64,000 nt of DNA from Paludibacteraceae bacterium (GTDB taxonomy: Bacteria > Bacteroidota > Bacteroidia > Bacteroidales > Paludibacteraceae): positions 1 to 64,000 of the forward strand of contig JAFPZY010000047.1 of NCBI GenBank assembly GCA_017417025.1, read 5' to 3'. Every line of letters starts with the position of its first letter. The first letter of the stretch is position 1. Positions 20,100 to 27,591 of the stretch are shown in pieces. A program made the position numbers and the translations under genes. Below the pieces are notes generated by a model. The model was not told where the DNA came from. It saw nothing but the letters and a program-made list of their open reading frames with translations, and did no database searches.

Positions 20100-21985
20100 A
20101 ACCACGTATCCTCATATTGGCAGACGGCTTCGGCGCACCGGCATACAATCCGCGCCTGCGCACCCTGTGCGACTACCTCTGCAAGCAAGGCTACACAATT
20201 GAAGTTGCGGCGGAATATATACAGCCCCTGCCATTCAGTCACCCCTACCCCGTTCACGAGATCCGCATCTACAAAGGAGGCGTGGCAGACTGGGTATTCA
20301 AGAACCTGCTCACCTTCGTTGCCGACTGGAAGAACAGGCACTTTTCAACTATGGTGGAGAAGAAGTTCGGGCAACAGCAGTTCGACCTTATCTTCTGCAC
20401 CACGTTCCACACATTCCCGCTGCGGGCGGCAGTCGATTTCGGCAGACGGCACCATATACCCGTAGTCTGCGACATACGCGACATAACCGAGCAAGCCCCG
20501 GGCAATCAGACCAACTACCTCGCACACAGGCAGAAATACCTGCTGCCGTTTGTGAAACCATACCTGCATATCAACAAGCTCCGCCGCAACAAGCAGCTCC
20601 GCAGAGCGGACTGCGTAACCACCATATCGCCGTGGCACACCGACTTCCTCAGGCAGTTCAACCCGAACACACACCTCATCTACAACGGCTATGACGAGGA
20701 CATATACACACCGCTTGACTGCCCGTCCGGTGAATTTGTAATCTCCTACTGCGGCAAGTTCTTCGGCGAACCCGTTCACAACCCCGCACTGCTCTTCGAG
20801 GCTCTTGCACAACTTACGGACATACCGTACAAACTGCTCATTCACACCGACCCTGCCGGACAGGAACTCCTGAAGCGGCAAACTGCCGCATACGGCATAG
20901 AAGCGCACACCGTCCTGAACGGCTACATTCCGCAAGACGAAGTGCTGAACCTTTACCGCAAGAGCAGTATCCTGCTGGTATTCACCAACAAAGCCTCCGA
21001 CAAGAACGTCCACGGGCTGATGACCACCAAGTTCTTCGAGGCTCTGGGCGTGGAGAAGCCTGTGCTTTGCGTCCGCTCGGACGAAGAGTGCCTGGCTCAG
21101 GTAATCAGCGACACCAATGCAGGCCTTGCCGCCACCAGCGCGGACGAAATAAAGACGTTCATTCTCGACAAATACCACGAATGGCAGGCGCGCGGCTTCA
21201 CCCGCCAGAAGGTCCGCAACAAGCAGTTCTTCGCAAGGCAGCAGCAATACCGGCAACTTGAAAAACTGCTGCTTGACGCAGTTCGCGGCAACAGCACTGA
21301 CGGCAGTGAAGGAAACACGGTAGGCATAGTCATTCCTGCCTACAATGCAGGACCTTATATTAAGCAATGCCTTGACAGCCTGTGCCGGCAGACATACAGG
21401 AACTGGCATGCAGTGGCGGTGGACGACGGCAGTACGGACGACACTCTGCAGATAATGCGCACCTTTGCCGCCTCCGACACGCGCTTCACCGTACTTGCAC
21501 ACAACGCCAACCGCGGACAGTCAGCAGCGCGCAACACCGCCTTGCGGCACCTGCTGGGCGCAGACGGCTTCACCTGCAGCCATATCTGTTTTGTTGATGC
21601 CGACGACACCATTGCCCCGTCCTTCCTTGCTACCATACTCCGTCATGCAGACGGCTGCGAGGTTGTGCAGACGGGGTATATACGGACATACCCCGACGGC
21701 AGTTGCGGACAGCCGTGCATACCGCGGCATTTCTACCGCTTCACCTCACCCTGCATGCGTCTCTACAGCAGCGGACTGCTGCGCGGAATGACTTTCCCCG
21801 AAGGCATGATTTACGAAGATGTCGTATTCTCACTCAACCTGTGGGGCAAACATCCGTCACACCGCATCATCGGCTATGCCGGCTATTACTACCGCTGCAC
21901 CCCCGATTCCACGACTGCAAGACGCGACAAGGAGGCGGAGAGAACACTCTTCAGAGCCATAAAGGGCACACGCGCACCGATGTGA
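20096..21985 (+). CDS. Two-domain glycosyltransferase (GT4-like plus GT2-like)
   Basis: A 629-residue fusion. Residues 1-400 resemble GT4 enzymes: an N-terminal Rossmann half (LILADGFGAPAYNPRLR), TISPWHTDFLRQF, and a C-terminal half with CGKFFGEPVHNPALL and the GLMTTKFFEALGVEKPVLCV donor-binding segment. Residues about 410-629 are a GT2 domain with VIPAYNAGPYIKQCLDSL, the DDGSTDDT motif and FVDADDTI (DXD-like). It starts at TTG 20096, overlapping the preceding stop in TTGA. It is the last gene of the recQ operon and probably adds two successive sugars in a surface glycan. The C-terminal GT2 part, about 220 residues, is a minimal catalytic domain. Confidence 0.88.
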   Translation: MKPRILILADGFGAPAYNPRLRTLCDYLCKQGYTIEVAAEYIQPLPFSHPYPVHEIRIYKGGVADWVFKNLLTFVADWKNRHFSTMVEKKFGQQQFDLIFCTTFHTFPLRAAVDFGRRHHIPVVCDIRDITEQAPGNQTNYLAHRQKYLLPFVKPYLHINKLRRNKQLRRADCVTTISPWHTDFLRQFNPNTHLIYNGYDEDIYTPLDCPSGEFVISYCGKFFGEPVHNPALLFEALAQLTDIPYKLLIHTDPAGQELLKRQTAAYGIEAHTVLNGYIPQDEVLNLYRKSSILLVFTNKASDKNVHGLMTTKFFEALGVEKPVLCVRSDEECLAQVISDTNAGLAATSADEIKTFILDKYHEWQARGFTRQKVRNKQFFARQQQYRQLEKLLLDAVRGNSTDGSEGNTVGIVIPAYNAGPYIKQCLDSLCRQTYRNWHAVAVDDGSTDDTLQIMRTFAASDTRFTVLAHNANRGQSAARNTALRHLLGADGFTCSHICFVDADDTIAPSFLATILRHADGCEVVQTGYIRTYPDGSCGQPCIPRHFYRFTSPCMRLYSSGLLRGMTFPEGMIYEDVVFSLNLWGKHPSHRIIGYAGYYYRCTPDSTTARRDKEAERTLFRAIKGTRAPM

Positions 21986-22034
21986 CTCAAAGCATACACA
22001 TGCCTGCGGCTCAAACTGCATTTTATGAAGCATA

Positions 22035-22081
22035 CAGGCTGACAAACAGACTGACAAACAGCAGACAAACAACAGTACAGA
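22035..22081. repeat. Short imperfect direct repeats of about 12 bp (gctgacaaacag-like)
   Basis: Three to four degenerate copies with core tgacaaaca or gacaaaca occur between the glycosyltransferase stop and the EF-hand gene. The period is 11-12 bp and not exact. No other feature is seen in this gap of 138 bp. Confidence 0.5.
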
Positions 22082-22123
22082 CTGACATCTACAGAGACTA
22101 ACCTAAATAAAACAAACAATATT

Positions 22124-23872
22124 ATGTACAAATTCCAGTTTATCAGTGTAGGCGGTACAACCCGCGTACTCATCCAGTCAGGCGAGGATATACGCCATCT
22201 CGGCGAACTTGACCAGAAGATGTGGACTGTCCTTTCGTGCCCGACCACAGAGTTGGAAATCGACAGCGACAGTCTCAAGTGCATGGACATTGACGGCGAC
22301 GGACAACTCCGTGTCCGCGAAGTGGTAGCAACGGCCGAGTGGCTCTGCTCCGTTCTGCGCGACCCGCAGGTGCTCTTCAACGCCAAAGCGGAGATTGCCA
22401 TTGACGACATTACAGACGAGCAGATTGCAGCCGTTGCGCGTCAGACAGGCAAAACCACTGTCACGCTTGCCGATGTTGATGCTGCAATAGCCGCCGTCAC
22501 CATCACGCCGCAGCCCGTGCCCGAAGCGCCCTACCCCGCCAACGTCATTGCCGCATACAAGGCGAAGCAGGCGGAGTATGCCGCCTATTTCGAGCAGGCG
22601 GACCTGCAGAAACTCGGGCTTGCCAGCATTGCCGAAGACACTCCCGTACCCGGCATGACCAAAGAAGAGTTTGCGGCAATGGGCGAAAAGATAGCCGCAT
22701 ACGAGGCTGCAGCCCAGGCCGCCGCCGACACCGACGCAGCCGCAACCGCCGCAGCAAAAGAAGTGTTCATGCCGCTTCGCAAGCTGCTGCTCCTCTGCCG
22801 CGACTTCACACTTCTGCTCCGCAACTACGTTACGCTGAGCGACTTCTACAGCCGCGACTCAAAGGCCATCTTCCAGGCCGGCACGCTCTATATCGATCAG
22901 CGCGCATGCCACCTCTGCATACGCGTAAAGGACATGAGCAAGCAGGACACGCAGGCTGCCGCCAGCGGCATGTTCCTCATCTACTGCGACTGCACAAGCA
23001 AGAAACTCGGCAAGACGATGAAGATTGTAGCCGCACTCACCATGGGCGACGTGCAGAACATCACGATAGGCAAAAACGCCATCTTCTACGACCGTCAGGG
23101 CAACGACTACGAGGCTTCCGTCTATAAGATTGTGGACAACCCCATCAGCATCAAGCAGGCTTTCTGGTCGCCCTACCGCCGCATGGCGCAATGGGTCGAG
23201 GACTTCATCAACAAGCGCGCTGCCGAAAAAGACTCCAACATCATGGCGGAAACGACAGCCAAGATAGAAAACGGCGACCCTGCAGCCCAGAAAGAGGACA
23301 AGAAGTCGGCAGTATTCGACATCGCCAAGTTCGCCGGTATCTTTGCAGCCTTCGGCATGGCTTTAGGGGCTATCGGCACCGCCCTTGTCTCGATAGGGAA
23401 AGGCTTCAAGGCACTCCCCTGGTGGCAGGACATACTCATCATTCTCGGCATACTGCTTGTCATTTCCGGTCCGAGTATGATTATGGCCGCCATCAAGCTG
23501 CGCCGCCGCAATCTGGCTCCGCTGCTTAACGCCAACGGCTGGGCGGTGAATGCCGCATCGGTGGTGAACATCATCTTCGGCGCTACGCTGACAGAGGAGG
23601 TACGTTTCCCCATTCTCAAGCTCAAAGACCCGTTTGTCAAACAAGGCATGGCTGCATGGAAGAAGTGGTGCATAGCAATTGCGGCGGTGGCGGCAGTAGT
23701 CTGCGGACTCTGGTTAGGCAACATCTTCACCCGCTTCTCAATGCCGTCCCCCCTGCCCTGCTTCCGGACAGCAGAATGTATCTGCCCCGCTGAAAAGGCT
23801 CCGGCTGAAGAAGCTGCGGCATGCGAGGCACCCGCTGCAGAGCAGGCGGAAGAGGCTTCTGACGGGGAATAA
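22124..23872 (+). CDS. Unknown membrane protein with an EF-hand-like motif
   Basis: A 582-residue protein of unknown function. Residues 55-66 read DIDGDGQLRVRE, a good match to a calcium-binding EF-hand loop. The middle (about 150-220) is Ala-rich and helical. Two hydrophobic hairpin segments lie at about 399-423 and 433-456, and a third at about 515-533. The C-terminus is Ala/Glu-rich and contains several cysteines (CFRTAECICPAE). There is no signal peptide, so the large N-terminal part is probably cytoplasmic. It is a single gene, 138 bp after the recQ operon and convergent with rlmH 21 bp away. Similar EF-hand proteins are annotated as hypothetical in Bacteroidales; I cannot assign a role. 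Confidence 0.75.
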   Translation: MYKFQFISVGGTTRVLIQSGEDIRHLGELDQKMWTVLSCPTTELEIDSDSLKCMDIDGDGQLRVREVVATAEWLCSVLRDPQVLFNAKAEIAIDDITDEQIAAVARQTGKTTVTLADVDAAIAAVTITPQPVPEAPYPANVIAAYKAKQAEYAAYFEQADLQKLGLASIAEDTPVPGMTKEEFAAMGEKIAAYEAAAQAAADTDAAATAAAKEVFMPLRKLLLLCRDFTLLLRNYVTLSDFYSRDSKAIFQAGTLYIDQRACHLCIRVKDMSKQDTQAAASGMFLIYCDCTSKKLGKTMKIVAALTMGDVQNITIGKNAIFYDRQGNDYEASVYKIVDNPISIKQAFWSPYRRMAQWVEDFINKRAAEKDSNIMAETTAKIENGDPAAQKEDKKSAVFDIAKFAGIFAAFGMALGAIGTALVSIGKGFKALPWWQDILIILGILLVISGPSMIMAAIKLRRRNLAPLLNANGWAVNAASVVNIIFGATLTEEVRFPILKLKDPFVKQGMAAWKKWCIAIAAVAAVVCGLWLGNIFTRFSMPSPLPCFRTAECICPAEKAPAEEAAACEAPAAEQAEEASDGE

Positions 23873-23879
23873 AGCCCCG
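23863..23879. terminator. Small hairpin between convergent genes
   Basis: cgggg (23863-23867) pairs with ccccg (23875-23879) around a 7-base A-rich loop that contains the stop codon of the EF-hand gene. It may serve both converging transcripts. The T-run is weak. Confidence 0.4.
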
Positions 23880-23893
23880 CTGTGGAGTGTCAA

Positions 23894-24364
23894 TTACTCA
23901 TGGTGATACGGCTCGCCTTTAAGTATGGTCAGCGCGCGATATAGCTGTTCAGTGAAAAGCAGCCGTATCATCTGGTGCGAGAAGGTCATTTTGCTCAGGC
24001 TCAGTTTCCCGTTGGCGCGTTTATAGACCGCCTCCGAGAAGCCGTAAGGTCCGCCGACGACGAACATCAGGTCGCGTCCGGCGGACATCTTTTTCTGCAT
24101 GTACTGCGCGAAGTCCGTGCTTCTCATCTCCTGCCCGTGCTCGTCAAGCAGAATAACCTCTGTCTGTCCTCCGGCGCGTTGCAGAATCTGCACTCCTTCC
24201 AGCTCTTTCTGCTGCGCCTCGCTCATGCTCTTTGCGTTCTTCAGTTCAGGCACAACCTGCAGTTCGAAGGGCATGTAGTGCGCAATGCGGCGCATATAGA
24301 CTTCAACCAGCTCCGCAATCCTGCCGTCAGTGGTCTTACCTACTACAAGAAAAGTCGCTTTCAT
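23894..24364 (-). CDS. rlmH: 23S rRNA (pseudouridine1915-N3)-methyltransferase RlmH
   Basis: A 156-residue SPOUT-family methyltransferase that modifies pseudouridine 1915 in helix 69 of 23S rRNA. The N-terminus MKATFLVVGKT, the central VILLDEHGQEMRSTDFA, the SAM-binding FVVGGPYGFSEAVY and the C-terminal LFTEQLYRALTILKGEPYHHE are all diagnostic. The length equals E. coli RlmH (155). I choose ATG at 24364 rather than one 18 codons upstream, which would precede the family N-terminus and overlap the promoter (24387-24418). It is a single gene, divergent from the YqeY-like gene. Confidence 0.97.
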   Translation of the reverse strand: MKATFLVVGKTTDGRIAELVEVYMRRIAHYMPFELQVVPELKNAKSMSEAQQKELEGVQILQRAGGQTEVILLDEHGQEMRSTDFAQYMQKKMSAGRDLMFVVGGPYGFSEAVYKRANGKLSLSKMTFSHQMIRLLFTEQLYRALTILKGEPYHHE

Positions 24365-24386
24365 AGTTTTGCTTGGAAATTCACCT

Positions 24387-24418
24387 GCAAAGATAATGCA
24401 AAAACTCCCGTTTTGCAA
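24387..24418 (-). promoter_or_regulatory. Promoter of rlmH
   Basis: On the minus strand TTG (24418 to 24416), a 20-bp spacer and TATCTTTGC (24395 to 24387) form a perfect Bacteroidota promoter about 22 bp before the rlmH start codon. Confidence 0.82.
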
Positions 24419-24457
24419 GTCTTTTTACGAAAAAAAACACAAGTCTTCATTTTTTTC

Positions 24458-24488
24458 TTGCCAAAATGCAAAAAAAGCAGTATCTTTG
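24458..24488 (+). promoter_or_regulatory. Promoter of the YqeY-like gene
   Basis: TTG at 24458-24460, a 20-bp spacer, then TATCTTTG at 24481-24488. The start codon is 26 bp downstream. It diverges from the rlmH promoter across about 40 bp. Confidence 0.82.
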
Positions 24489-24514
24489 TGGCGGAAACAA
24501 AAAACGCAACAATT

Positions 24515-24967
24515 ATGACACTGTTTGACCAAATCAGCGAAGACATCAAGCGCGCAATGCTCGCGAAAGACAAAGTAGCCTTAGACGCTCTGCGCGGAGT
24601 GAAGAAAGAGTTTCTTGAAGCCAAAACCGCTCCCGGCAGCGACGGCGAGCTCAAAGACGAGAAAGCCCTGCAGATACTGCAGAAGCTTGTAAAGCAGCGC
24701 AAAGAGGCGGCGGACATGTACACCTCCGCCGGCCGTCCGGAACTGGCGGAAGAAGAGCTGGCGCAATGCAAGGTGATAGAAGGCTATCTGCCTGCCATGA
24801 TGTCGGACGACGAACTGACCGCCGCCCTGACCGCCATCATAGCCTCCGTGGGGGCAACAGGTCCGCAGGACATGGGCAAAGTGATGGGCACCGCCACCAA
24901 GCAGCTTGCCGGACGCGCCGAAGGACGCGCCATAAGCGCAAAAGTGAAAGAACTGCTTGCCCGCTGA
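24515..24967 (+). CDS. GatB/YqeY domain protein
   Basis: A 150-residue YqeY-family protein, related to the C-terminal tRNA-binding helical domain of the amidotransferase subunit GatB. Typical features are the N-terminal ISEDIKRAMLAKDKVALDALR and the C-terminal GPQDMGKVMG...RAEGRAISAKVKELLA. ATG 24515 is chosen because it lies 26 bp after a clear promoter and begins at the family N-terminus; the frame is open much further upstream but that part is antisense to rlmH. The cellular role of this family is not settled; tRNA-related metabolism is the common suggestion. Confidence 0.93.
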   Translation: MTLFDQISEDIKRAMLAKDKVALDALRGVKKEFLEAKTAPGSDGELKDEKALQILQKLVKQRKEAADMYTSAGRPELAEEELAQCKVIEGYLPAMMSDDELTAALTAIIASVGATGPQDMGKVMGTATKQLAGRAEGRAISAKVKELLAR

Positions 24968-25043
24968 CGGCATCAGTTTTCTGACAAACAGGCACTTACA
25001 GCCTGCCGCATAATGAAAGAACCACCCAACCATTTTTACAGCC

Positions 25044-25631
25044 ATGACACATACACTTATAACACTCCCATACGCGCCTGAGGCTTTGGAGCCGGTTATC
25101 AGCCGCGAGACAATCGGGTACCACCACGGCAAACACCTGCAGGCCTACGTAGACAACCTGAACAAACTTGCTGCCGGCACGGAATACGAGGACATGCCGT
25201 TGGAGGACATTGTGCGCAAAGCGCAAGGCGGCATCTTCAACAACGCCGGACAGATACTCAACCACAACCTCTACTTCACGCAGTTTGCGCCCGCAGCCGG
25301 TGCCGCCAACGGGCCGTGCGGCAAGCTGGCAGAGGCTATAAACCGCGAGTTCGGATCGTTTGAGGCTTTCAAGGCGGAGTTCGAGCAGAAAGGCGTGACG
25401 CTGTTCGGCTCGGGCTGGGTGTGGCTGGCAGCGGACAAGGACGGCAGGCCGGTAATAACGCAGGAGCAGAACGCCGGCAATCCTGTCACACAGGGACTCA
25501 AACCGCTGATGACCATGGATGTGTGGGAGCACGCCTACTATATCGACTACCGCAACCGCCGTACCGCCCACCTGCAGGCCCTCTGGCAGATAATCAACTG
25601 GGAGGAAATCAACCGCCGGTACACAGCGTAA
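25044..25631 (+). CDS. sodB: Superoxide dismutase (Fe/Mn)
   Basis: A 195-residue cytoplasmic iron/manganese superoxide dismutase. Metal ligands can be placed: His27 in IGYHHGKH, the His of NHNLYFTQF near residue 75, and Asp and His in DVWEHAYYIDYRN near 157-161. The catalytic-neighbour Tyr and the GSGWVWL segment near 125 are conserved. The length and N-terminus (LPYAPEALEP) match Bacteroides-type cambialistic enzymes. It lies 76 bp after the YqeY-like gene and may be co-transcribed, as no separate TAnnTTTG element is seen. Its 3' end carries the first copy of a 12-bp sequence found again after the RhuM gene. Confidence 0.96.
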   Translation: MTHTLITLPYAPEALEPVISRETIGYHHGKHLQAYVDNLNKLAAGTEYEDMPLEDIVRKAQGGIFNNAGQILNHNLYFTQFAPAAGAANGPCGKLAEAINREFGSFEAFKAEFEQKGVTLFGSGWVWLAADKDGRPVITQEQNAGNPVTQGLKPLMTMDVWEHAYYIDYRNRRTAHLQALWQIINWEEINRRYTA

Positions 25632-25674
25632 CAGCACAGTTTGCTCACGCTCAATGAAGACACTGGAGGACAGG

Positions 25675-25692
25675 ATAAAAGGCGTTTATTGA
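25675..25692. repeat. Direct repeat, copy 1 (18 bp, before the RhuM gene)
   Basis: ataaaaggcgtttattga occurs here and, without mismatch, at 26671-26688. Copy 1 ends 3 bp before the RhuM start codon. A further 12-bp identity, aaccgccggtac, precedes each copy (25611-25622 and 26578-26589) at different distances. Confidence 0.95.
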
Positions 25693-25695
25693 AAG

Positions 25696-26556
25696 ATGAA
25701 AGACGAGATAGTTTTATACCAACCTGATGAGTTGCTAACTCTTGAAGTCAAGCTGGGTGATGAAACCGTGTGGCTTACACAGGAACAAATAGCCATCTTG
25801 TTTGGTACACAGCGTCCTGCAATTACAAAACATCTGAATAACATATACAAGAGCGGCGAACTGGAAGAAAAGAGCACATGTTCCATTTTGGAACGCATGG
25901 GTAACGATGGCAAACAACGATATCAGACCAAGTATTACAATTTAGATGCAATATTATCAGTCGGTTACAGAGTTAACAGTGCTAATGCAACGCAATTCCG
26001 CCGTTGGGCGACACAAGTGCTTAAAGAATATATGCTCCGCGGATACGCTGTCAACCAACGCCTGTTGGCAGTTGAGGAACGCATGGACAGGAAGTTCTCG
26101 GCTATAGAAAGCGAATTACGTGACCATAAGGAAAAAATTGATTTCTTTGTCCGCACGAATATGCCGCCGGTGGAGCAAGTCTTTTTTGAAGGAGAGTTCT
26201 TTGGAGCAAGAGTGCTTTTGGAGAAACTGATTAAGACGGCCCAGAAACGTGTTGTTATCATTGATGCGTATGTGGATGCCGCCACGTTTGAGATGCTGGA
26301 TGTACGTGCCGAAGGAGTGACGGCCGATATTTATTCTGACAGCGAGTGCAAGTCATTGCGCGACATGCATAATGCCATCAAAAATGTGCAGACGGTGAAT
26401 ACGCATAAATGGACAACACCCTCGCACGACAGATGGCTGATTATAGACGAAAGTCTTTACCATTGCGGGCACTCGCTCAAAGATATGGGCAAGAAGTTAT
26501 CGGCAATCACATTGATGGGGACAAGTCCGGAAATGATATTGAACGAAGTAAAATAA
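25696..26556 (+). CDS. RhuM-family DNA-binding protein with PLD-like C-terminal domain
   Basis: A 286-residue accessory protein. Residues 1-110 match the RhuM/ORF-N-type pattern: VWLTQEQIAILFGTQRPAITKHLNNIYKSGEL, then YNLDAILSVGYRVNS and FRRWATQVLKEYMLRGYAVN. Residues about 112-150 are a charged helix. The C-terminal part (about 165-286) resembles phospholipase-D-like nucleases: KRVVIIDAYVD near 195 and HDRWLIIDE with Gly-His-Ser-Leu-Lys-Asp after it, at about 243-262. It could be a DNA-binding nuclease or regulator of a mobile island. It is more A+T-rich than sodB and is bracketed by direct repeats, which points to recent insertion. Confidence 0.8.
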   Translation: MKDEIVLYQPDELLTLEVKLGDETVWLTQEQIAILFGTQRPAITKHLNNIYKSGELEEKSTCSILERMGNDGKQRYQTKYYNLDAILSVGYRVNSANATQFRRWATQVLKEYMLRGYAVNQRLLAVEERMDRKFSAIESELRDHKEKIDFFVRTNMPPVEQVFFEGEFFGARVLLEKLIKTAQKRVVIIDAYVDAATFEMLDVRAEGVTADIYSDSECKSLRDMHNAIKNVQTVNTHKWTTPSHDRWLIIDESLYHCGHSLKDMGKKLSAITLMGTSPEMILNEVK

Positions 26557-26670
26557 AGTAAAGTAAGACAAAGTAATAACCGCCGGTACCGGCAGCGAAA
26601 AAAAACGGTCGTCACTCACTGACGCTAAACAGGAGCATCGCTTACCGATGTAAAATAGAAGGACATAATA

Positions 26671-26688
26671 ATAAAAGGCGTTTATTGA
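26671..26688. repeat. Direct repeat, copy 2 (18 bp, after the RhuM gene)
   Basis: Identical to 25675-25692. It is followed after 2 bp by the inverted repeat 26691-26738. The two copies enclose about 978 bp that contain the whole RhuM gene. Confidence 0.95.
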
Positions 26689-26690
26689 CG

Positions 26691-26738
26691 CTTGTTTTGG
26701 AAATCTGAAATCCGGAAAATTTCGTCACCCAAAACAAG
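26691..26738. repeat. Inverted repeat, 10-bp arms
   Basis: cttgttttgg (26691-26700) and ccaaaacaag (26729-26738) are exact reverse complements separated by 28 bases, which themselves contain gaaat/atttc. No run of T follows. It could be a transcript hairpin or a mobile-element end. Confidence 0.7.
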
Positions 26739-26863
26739 ATACTACAATAGATGTCCTCGGATATGTATATTATCATGCTTATACAGCATGACATGCATAT
26801 CGGCGTGGACGTTATTGTTTATTCTTGTGACAGGGTCATTTCCGGAACCTCAGATTTAAGAAT

Positions 26864-26886
26864 AAGCGTGGATAACATTCACGCTT
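26864..26886 (+). terminator. Terminator-like hairpin
   Basis: aagcgtg (26864-26870) and cacgctt (26880-26886) pair perfectly around 9 bases, followed by the T-rich tgttttgtgt. No gene clearly ends just upstream, so what it would terminate is unclear. Confidence 0.4.
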
Positions 26887-26934
26887 TGTTTTGTGTATGT
26901 ACCGTCGGAGCGGGAAAATTCAAAGGAAACGGGT

Positions 26935-27072
26935 GCGGGAAGACCATAGAGCGGGTGCGGGAAGGGCACAAAGCGATGGCGGGAAACACACAGAGAGAGT
27001 GCGGAAAACCACGAAGAGATTGCGGGAAGAGCACGGCGAGATCCCCGCCCGATAGTGTGTCGATAGTGTGTC
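26935..27072. repeat. Degenerate 22-bp array (5 units) followed by two exact 11-bp units
   Basis: The core gcggraa recurs at 26935, 26957, 26979, 27001 and 27022, steps of 22, 22, 22 and 21. Directly after it, gatagtgtgtc is repeated exactly at 27051-27061 and 27062-27072. The array lies upstream of the small unknown gene at 27239. Confidence 0.7.
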
Positions 27073-27238
27073 GTCAGTCTGATTTGGACAATATGGTGAC
27101 GCAAACATGACAAAAGAAGAAGAGGAAGACGAGACCGAAACCAAAACAAAAACCGGAAAAAGTATAACAGACATAATAAGAATAACGGAGAATGCCGAAA
27201 ATCCGACAAAGAGTAGGCAAAACAAAAACTATCATTGT

Positions 27239-27571
27239 ATGGAAAAAGACACCACACGCAAGTTCATCGAAAGGATGAACAAAATCGGCGAAGGAGAGTA
27301 TTTCCGTCCTTCTGTAAGAAAAGACCATGATTCAGTTTTTGAATTATGGGACACGGTATGGGTTATGTACAATAACCAACCTGTTTTCGGTAAGGTTTGT
27401 GAGATAAACATCACGATAAAGCCAAATCCTCATGGAGGGAAATTGGGTAGTGTGAAATACAAATTATCTCAGACTGAAACCCCGACAAGTAAGAATTATC
27501 AAGAGTATTTTGTTGAAATAGAAGAAGAAAAATGCTTTTCAACAAAGGAAGAATTAATAAATAGTTTATAA
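27239..27571 (+). CDS. Small protein of unknown function
   Basis: A 110-residue soluble protein that I do not recognise. It is charged, with aromatic strand-like segments (FELWDTVWVMYNNQPVFGKV; then GSVKYKLSQTE) that suggest a small beta-rich fold, perhaps of a barrel type. It ends EEEKCFSTKEELINSL. An ATG at 27107 is in frame and would add 44 mainly Glu/Thr/Lys residues; I prefer 27239 because the extension is low-complexity. It is 20 bp before the BspA-like gene and may share its transcript. Its base composition is A+T-rich like the other accessory genes here. Confidence 0.6.
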   Translation: MEKDTTRKFIERMNKIGEGEYFRPSVRKDHDSVFELWDTVWVMYNNQPVFGKVCEINITIKPNPHGGKLGSVKYKLSQTETPTSKNYQEYFVEIEEEKCFSTKEELINSL

Positions 27572-27591
27572 CTAATCAAATATTTACAACT

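Larger units (their letters stand above)
26557..27238. other. Gene-free accessory stretch with direct repeat, hairpins and 22-bp array
   Basis: No convincing gene. In order it holds a perfect 12-bp palindrome GCCGGTACCGGC (26582-26593), direct-repeat copy 2 (26671-26688), a 10-bp inverted repeat (26691-26700 with 26729-26738), a terminator-like hairpin (26864-26886), a 22-bp-period array (26935-27044) and a pair of 11-bp units (27051-27072). An open frame of 119 codons at 26751-27110 runs through the arrays and looks non-coding. Confidence 0.6.

Noticed and set aside
26751..27110. A 119-codon open frame
   Set aside because: It runs through the 22-bp array and a hairpin, has no protein-like pattern and no promoter, so I treat the stretch as non-coding.
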